This document shows, one piece after another, positions 57,801 to 64,000 of a stretch of 64,000 nt of DNA (positions are counted from its first letter, which is position 1; each line of letters opens with the position of its first letter). Source of the stretch: Pseudopithomyces maydicus (Eukaryota; Ascomycota; Dothideomycetes; Pleosporales; Didymosphaeriaceae); NCBI GenBank assembly GCA_026873275.1, contig JANTUC010000003.1:1240001-1304000 (forward strand), in the 5' to 3' direction. Both the position numbers and the translations under genes were made by a program. The notes under the pieces are model-generated. The model saw nothing but the letters and a program-made list of their open reading frames with translations, searched no databases and was not told where the DNA came from.

Positions 57801-60800
57801 TGGAGTCAAGGTTAACGGTATCAGTTTGACCACCAGCAACAGACAACCGGTTGTCTTGCAGTGTCTTGATCGTGTTGTTGAGCGTATCGATTTGGCCATA
57901 GAGCGTTTTGTTCTGGTCGTTCAAACCATCCTTCTCCTCGCGGATTTCACGAAGTTCGCGGTCCTGGCGCTCCTTAATTGATGCCCAGTGCTCCTCGTTC
58001 TGCGTGAGTGAGACCCGTGCGGCCTCTGCTTCTGTCTTGTATTGCGTAACCTCGGTGCTGAGCTTATTGTATTCATCGCGGATGGTTCGTAGATTTTTCA
58101 TAGTTTCACCATGTTTCGCGAGCTCGTTCTCATAATCAGCCTGAGCGCGATTTGCAATTTCCGCTTGAGAAGCGACAAGCTGTTTTTGCGTCTCCATGGC
58201 GGCTTCGTATTCATTGATATCACTCTGAATGCGGTTGATCTCGGCCTCAAGCGCTTCTTTCTGTTGAGTGAGCTCAAGCTTGTCTTTCTCGTGGGTACTT
58301 CGCAGTTCGGAAAGCTCAGTACTAGTTGTAGCAAGTTCTGACGAAAATTCTTCAACCCGCTTCTTCAGATCTATAATCTCGGCTTCCTTCTCTTGGATCG
58401 TCCGGTTAAGATCATGTTCCATTTGATCGTGAGCCTCAATGAAGCTTTCCAGCTGCTCTTCCTTTTCTTGGGCAATGTTTTTGTATGTCTCAATGTGGGT
58501 TTCGGCGGTTTCCAACTTTTCTTTCGCACGCTCGTAATCGCGCTGCAGGTCGGCAAGTTGGGCATTGAGTTGCTCGGCATGGTTTGCACTGTGCTCGTCG
58601 TCGTCACCTTCCGCAGCACCGTGCGTACGGAAGGATTGTTGTGCACGTTCCTCGGCAAGGCGTAGGTCAGACTGCAGCTCACTTACTCGTGATTGCAATT
58701 GATCACGTGCAGTGCGTACAGAGGCAAGCTCCTGACGCACTTCGTTGGCAGCTTTGAAGAGATCATCAATCTTCCTCTGCTTGTCCGTCTGATCCAATTC
58801 AAAACGCATAGCAATCCGTTTATGCTCTTCCATGTCGTCCTGAAGCTTTCGTTGCGCATTTGAAAGTTCCGCCTCTAGTGAGCTAGCTCGGGATTCGAGG
58901 AGCCTTCGGGCCTCGGCCTGCATCAGACTTTGCTCATTGTAGTCATTCCGCTTCTCCTCCAATGACTTGCTGAGGAAGCCTTTAGCTTCGTTGAGGGTCT
59001 TTATCTCGGCTTCTAGGCGGCTTCGAGTTGTATCCCACAACGCCTGAGAAGCCTTCAAATTAGTGTTGGCACGCTCAAGACTCTCAAGTTGACCTCTACA
59101 CTCAACATTTTCTTCCATGACCTGCTGAAACTTAAGGTCACTACTGGCGAGTTGATCCTGTGCAGCATCCAAGCGCTTCTGCAGCAAATCCTTCTGTGAC
59201 TCCAAAGCAGTAATGCGATGTTGTTGCTGATCCTGCCATTGCTGGGCCATTTGGTGCTTGCTTTCCAGCCTTACATTCTCGTGTTGCAATGTTCGAATTT
59301 CTTTGGTCAACGTGTCGATTTGGTGCTTGAGCGTGGCACGGTCTGTGACAGACTCCTCTCTCATGATATCCAGAGATTTCTGAAGTTCCTTGAAGATGCT
59401 ACTGTTTTGTACCGTTTCAGGAGACTGCATATTGGCAATACTGCTCCCCGGTGGAGGAGTTCCCTCAAACATGGACCCCGCGTCAGAGCCTCCACGTCGG
59501 TGACCTTGACTCTGAGCGGCTCGGCGCCATACGTCGCGCTCCTTGGCTAAAGAGTTGATATTAGCTTGCAGCGAGCTTGTCTTGTCTTGAAATTCAGCAG
59601 CCTGTTCCCGCAGTTCTTCAAGCTCCTTTTGGACCCGCTTCTGTTCTTCCAACTTCTCCTTCGCTTGCCGTCCTTCATACAAATTGGTAAAATTGGAAAC
59701 CTGCTCCAGCAACTGCTTGTTCTGGTCAACGAGATCACCGACATGTTTGTACAGAACAAGATGTTGGGTCAACAAGCGACGAGTAGGGGTGTCGTATGCA
59801 TCCAGTAATTCTTCTGGCACCTGGTTGCCTTGCGCTGCTTCGAAGAAGTGTTTGTCAGCGGCGGGAACCGCTTCTAAGCCCTCTTCTTGACGACGCTGTT
59901 CGAGCAACAGGAGCTTGTTTTGGAATGTTACATCGGTGATTATCTGGCGATCGAGCTTGTGCTGTTCCTGTAGATCCCGGATTTCACTCTCTTTCTTTCG
60001 AACGTCCTTTCGGGCCGCATCCTTTGCTGCGAGTGCTTCTTGCAAATCGCCGGAAATATTGCCCAGCTCAAAGTTGAGGCGTTCGTTCTCCTCTTTTGTC
60101 TCGAACAGCTCTGGCTGCAGGTTCTCCAGGTCACCCAACGCCTCGTCGAATTCTTCACGCAACTTTTTGCGTGCCTCCTCAAGACTGCGGAGGTCGGCCT
60201 TGAGTTTGACGTTTTCGGCGTAGAGCTGGGTCACGGTCAGGCCGCTCTTCTTCGAACCGCCGGGGGTGGAGATGACCATGGGTGAGCCAGCCCGCGCCGG
60301 GGTGGAGTGGCCGCCATTCATGCCACGGCGAGGGGTTTGCGGGACATGGGCAGAGTTTCTCAACTCGGAGAGCTGAGCCTCTTGCGTTTCCACCACCAGT
60401 TCAAGCTCGGCCAACTTGGCTTCATAGTCTACGATCTTTCCTTTCTCCGTGTCGAGTTCGGACTGGAGCTGGCCGACCTCCAGGGCAGCTTGGTCTTTGA
60501 CTTCTCTAAGCTCATCCATGAGACCTTGAGATCGCTGCTTGTGGGTGTTGGCACTATTCTGCTCCAGCTCGGCGAGGCGGCGGTAGTTGTCGAGCTCGGC
60601 GCGGAAGGATGCGTGGGCCGAGGTAGCCTCTTCTTGCAGCTGCTGAATGCGAAGAAGCGATTGCTCGACACGCTGTTCAAGCTCTTCGATGCGCTTTGCC
60701 TGGGAGGTTTCCTTGCTGCGGAGCGAGTCAATGGTCTGGGTGGCATCGGCATTGGCGCGCTGCAGCTCGGCAATCTGGGCATTCTTCTCTTTGCGGAAAC

Positions 60801-61524
60801 GAGTGTTGTCGGCAGAGCGGGTCTTGAGCTCGCCCTCCAGCCACTCGTTGTTGGTGCGCAGCTGTTCGATCTCCTGGCGCAGGTTGTTCTCGCGGAAGGT
60901 TACATCCTTGGCGCCTGCTTCGAGCTCTTGCTTCTTGTCCTCCAGCTCCGAGACTTGCTTGCGCAGGGCGACCAGCTTCTGGTGCTGGGCGGACAGTTCC
61001 TCGGCCAGGCGGTCGTATGCGGCGAGACTTGGCTTCGTGCAGGGCAACGGTGTCGCGATTCTGGCTTTCCAGCGAGCGAACACGGGCCTCTAAGATCTCG
61101 ACCTGGGACGAGGAGGTGGTGGTGTTGGCGTGGAGCGTCTGCAGCTGCGTCTCGAGCTGGTTGTGTTGGGTTTCTGGGGGGGGGTCAGTCAGCACGCAGC
61201 GATGGGCCAGCGGGCGGGGCGTCGACGCGTACCTTTCTGTGCGAGCTGCTGGCGCAGCTCATCGGCATCCTTCACGGCCTTGTCGGCGGTGGCCTGGAGG
61301 GTGCGGATGCGGGCCTCTCCAGCGCGGACGGCCGTCTCATTCTCGATGTCGGCGCGGAGCTTCTCCGACTGCAACTCATCGAATTCGCGTGCCTTTGCTT
61401 CGATCTGGGTGAGCAGCGACTGCACGAGCTCGACGGTGGGCTCGGCGAGCAGCGACTGGATGCTGGTTTCGGGGACGGCGTAGGACGCGGCGATGTAGCC
61501 GGGGTCGACTGCAGTCGCAGCCAT
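54823..61524 (-). CDS. mlp1: Tpr/Mlp1-like nuclear pore basket protein, with one apparent frame break
   Basis: Long coiled-coil protein of the nuclear basket (mRNA export surveillance, chromatin anchoring), about 2210 residues. Exon 1 is 61524-61233 (MAATAVDPGYIAASYAVPE); a 59-nt intron (61174-61232) ends in a C9 tract before CAG. The second exon runs from 61173 to the stop at 54823. Residues from about 30 to 1650 are almost continuous heptad coiled coil. Then follows a Pro/Ala/Gln/Phe-Gly-rich region and an RGG/Gly-rich C-terminus (GRGGTGGRGGGAGGNRGRG and later KRQRGGRGGG). Between TVALHEAKS and AAYDRLAEELS (about 61019-61030) the frame shifts by one base. Both sides are conserved-looking, so I infer an indel rather than an intron. 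Divergent from TFIIE beta. Confidence 0.92.
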
Positions 61525-61935
61525 GGGGGGCGTGTGTGGTGAGGCCAGGGTCTAGCGCATCCTCGAGGGCGGATGGTCGCGCGCAGAGAACAGGTGGAGG
61601 GAGCGGGCGAACAAAGAAAAAGGGCGTGGACGGCCCGTGTCGTGTGGCCTGCGACTCTTTGAAGCTGCAAAGTCGCGAGGTTGTTTGTTAGGCGGAGCTT
61701 GGGCGGCCTTGGCGCGTGGGCCGCCCGACCGACCAGAGCCGCACGGGCAGGCCGCATTCATCACCTCAGACCGACCTGCCTGGAGGCTGGAGCTGGCCTT
61801 CACCACCCAACGACCGACCGCCCGTCTGCAGCCCCGGCCAGGCAGCCGCCGACGTACTGTTGTTCTGCCGGAGCTCCCTCTCCCCTGCACTCCCCTCCCT
61901 CGCCCACATCGCCCACCTCGCCCGCATCGCCCGCC
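61525..61935. promoter_or_regulatory. Divergent promoter region of the Tpr/Mlp1-like and TFIIE beta genes
   Basis: 411 bp, GC-rich, with both start codons facing outward. No named element recognised. Confidence 0.4.
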
Positions 61936-62781
61936 ATGTCCACCCTCAAGGCCACCAGCCTGGCGCCCAACGCACCCTCGCCCACCCCCTCCAACACCTC
62001 CGCAAATGGCTCCAAGCGCAAGCGTCCCGACGAGGGCCGCGCTGCCGTGGTCTTCTCCCAGCCCGAGAACACGGAGACGCGCAACCACGACATGACCCAG
62101 CTCACCTATGCCATCGAGTACCTGCAGCAGAAGCCCGACGTGTGGTTCACCTTCAAGGAGATCATGGACTATCTCAACATAAAGGACGGCGACCCTCTGC
62201 GCAAGCGCCTCAGGGACTCGTTCCACCAAAACTCCCCGTGGAGCAAGGTCGAGCACGACCCTGCCACCAAGAAGTACCGCTACAAGCCCAAGTACAACAT
62301 CCGCAGCAATGCCGAGCTTCGCCAGTATCTCCAGAACCAGAAATCTGCCCAGGGCCTGTCCGTCAAGGATCTCAAGGATGGCTGGCCCTCGGTGCAAGAC
62401 GACCTCAGGACCCTGGAGATTAGGAAGCAGATTCTCGTGAGGCACAACATCAAGGACACCAACGCCAGGACAGTGTATGTCTCCTGCATCCCGCTATGTG
62501 GCGTGTGCTAATGCGCTCAAAGGTGGGACAACGACCCGACCCTCATGCATGTCGTCGATCCAGAGTTCAAGCAGGAATGGCACCAAGTCATCATACCTGC
62601 CGGCCAGGACGATCTGCGCAAGACCCTTCTAGCCGCCGGTCTAAAGCCATCGAGCGCGCCTCGTGCTGCCACCACCACCAAGCCCAAGGAGACGAAACGC
62701 AAGGCTATTCGTCGCAGTGGCAAGCAGACCAACACACACATGGCCGGCATTCTCAAAGACTACTCCCACTTGCGCAAGTAG
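61936..62781 (+). CDS. tfa2: Transcription initiation factor IIE, beta subunit
   Basis: Small subunit of TFIIE, which recruits and regulates TFIIH at RNA polymerase II promoters. Exons 61936-62474 and 62523-62781, with a 48-nt intron (GTATGT...CAAAG); 265 residues. An N-terminal nuclear localisation-like KRKRPDE precedes the core winged-helix region: LTYAIEYLQQKPDVWFTFKE, IMDYLNIK, RLRDSFHQNSPWSKVEHD and YRYKPKYNIRS. The splice joins NARTV to WDNDPTLMHVVDPEFKQEWH. The C-terminus is basic (KPKETKRKAIRRSGKQTNTH) and ends GILKDYSHLRK, as in fungal homologues. Confidence 0.95.
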
Positions 62782-63208
62782 TCACTTCGTACTTTGCATA
62801 GCGGCGGCGTTTGGGCAGGTTCAGATTGTAGAAACCATCTGGAATACTTATTTTGCATTTTTTGGGTCACGGGGCATGCAACGGTAAGACGTAGTGTACA
62901 ATATATAGAGACATTAGTTGGTGAATCGTCTATTGGGCGACACCTGATATCATCATTGCTGATGAAGTGAATTCTGATCTAGCGTATCGTGCCTTTATGC
63001 GAATGAGGAGCTTGGGTTTATTTTTATTTTTATTTTTTTGCACTCTCTTTCGATTCTTTGTCACGATAGCTCTGCAACTTTCCCTTTCAGTGAGGCGTAC
63101 AAAAACGACCGTCTCCCTGGTCCGTGCTACAAAAGTTAGTGGTGACATCAACTACACCGAAGCACAGAAGCTTCCGCGTTGCCTTTTCCGCACCCCCAGA
63201 CCATAGCC
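62782..63208. other. Intergenic region, no feature recognised
   Basis: 427 bp between TFIIE beta and COQ3, AT-rich with a T-run near 63018-63039. 3' flank of the first and promoter of the second. Confidence 0.4.
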
Positions 63209-64000
63209 ATGAAGGCGTCACGCTCCATCCGGGTTCTTCGCCCAAACCCAAAGCATCCAATCTTCCCAGTCAACTCACCGGTACATGCACGAATCCGATC
63301 CGCCCGGCCATCAAGCTCCGCACCACTGATCCGCTTCTCTTCTACTTCTACTTCCTCCTCCGCAACCTCGCCCCCGAAATCTACCGTCGACCCCACAGAG
63401 GTCTCCCACTTCAATGCGCTCGCCTCCAGCTGGTGGGACCCTGTAGGCCCTTCGCGTCTTCTACACCTCATGAACCCTCTCCGCCACACCTTCATATCAC
63501 GATGCCGCGGCGTTGCCCCAACCAGCACCGGCACCACACGTCTCCGCTACCTCGACATCGGCTGCGGAGGCGGCATCTTCGCCGAGTCGGCCGCACGCCT
63601 ACCTACGACCTCCTCCGTGACAGCCATTGACCCAACGCCTGAGGTGCTCAAGATTGCCGAAGCGCACAAGCGGCGGGACCCTACGATCGCGGCACCAGGA
63701 AAATTGACGTATGTCAACACTTCCATCGAGGAGCTGCCGCGACCAGCGTCACCCGAGGAGGGCTACGACGTTGTGAGCTTGTTCGAGGTGCTAGAGCACG
63801 TGAATGCGCCGGGCCCGTTTCTCGAACATGTACTTCCTCATGTGAAGCCTGGTGGTTGGCTGGTGATGAGTACGATTGCCCGGACGTGGACAAGCTGGCT
63901 TGTCACGAATGTAATGGCGGAAGACGTGCTGGGGATTGTGCCCAAAGGGACGCATGATTGGGCAAAGTATGTGAACGAGGGTGAGTTGAGGAGCTGGTTC
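63209..64000 (+). CDS. coq3: Ubiquinone biosynthesis O-methyltransferase COQ3 (5' part, cut by window edge)
   Basis: Mitochondrial SAM-dependent methyltransferase for the two O-methylations of coenzyme Q synthesis. The frame is open from the ATG at 63209 to the end of the window (264 codons) with no intron so far. The first 60 or so residues are rich in Arg, Ser and Ala with few acids, a typical mitochondrial targeting sequence. Then come VDPTEVSHFNALASSWWDP (the COQ3/UbiG start motif), RLLHLMNPLRHTFI, LDIGCGGGIFAESAARL (SAM motif I), VTAIDPTPEVLKIAEAHK, YDVVSLFEVLEHVNAPGPFL and LPHVKPGGWLVMSTIARTW, ending at GTHDWAKYVNEGELRSWF. The C-terminus lies beyond 64000. Confidence 0.95.
   Translation, partial: MKASRSIRVLRPNPKHPIFPVNSPVHARIRSARPSSSAPLIRFSSTSTSSSATSPPKSTVDPTEVSHFNALASSWWDPVGPSRLLHLMNPLRHTFISRCRGVAPTSTGTTRLRYLDIGCGGGIFAESAARLPTTSSVTAIDPTPEVLKIAEAHKRRDPTIAAPGKLTYVNTSIEELPRPASPEEGYDVVSLFEVLEHVNAPGPFLEHVLPHVKPGGWLVMSTIARTWTSWLVTNVMAEDVLGIVPKGTHDWAKYVNEGELRSWF

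Overview
The window is nuclear DNA of a filamentous ascomycete, most likely a Dothideomycete. Evidence: genes with short GT-AG introns (about 46-160 nt) whose phases join cleanly, a HET-domain incompatibility relic, a cellobiose dehydrogenase, an intron-bearing tRNA-Pro, and a large secondary-metabolite cluster run by a ToxE-type bZIP-ankyrin regulator. All calls come from reading the sequence; no database was searched.

Layout. 1-574: broken HET-domain gene. 1910-4639: PDK1-type protein kinase (minus). 5490-7957: disordered protein of unknown function. 8326-11270: cellobiose dehydrogenase (minus). 12135-13361: GPI transamidase subunit Gpi8 (minus), divergent from an OPT transporter (13752-16008). 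16662-16751: tRNA-Pro(UGG). 17417-19077: SWIB-type SWI/SNF subunit (minus), divergent from a CodA-like deaminase (20105-21683) across 1 kb of four adjoining minisatellites. 22587-24447: protein with a degenerate zinc-finger-like segment. 25342-26587: secreted aldose 1-epimerase.

About 26.8-54.4 kb: biosynthetic cluster. It holds a P450, a GT1 glycosyltransferase, a trans-acting enoyl reductase, the bZIP-ankyrin regulator, a 2-oxoglutarate/Fe(II) oxygenase, a conserved fungal protein of unknown function, a CYP52-like (omega-hydroxylase type) P450, a small lipocalin-like protein and a 3993-residue PKS-NRPS (KS-AT-DH-MT-KR-ACP-C-A-T-R). My reading is a long reduced polyketide fused to one amino acid, hydroxylated at the chain end and glycosylated, as in burnettramic acids or epicoccamides. 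The lipocalin-like protein and the regulator are less expected parts. The right flank is housekeeping: a Tpr/Mlp1 nuclear-basket protein, TFIIE beta and the start of COQ3.

Two cross-cutting signals stand out. First, several conserved genes carry a one-base frame break at a C or G run, which looks more like systematic assembly undercalls than decay. Second, related 7-bp-period minisatellites lie upstream of several genes.
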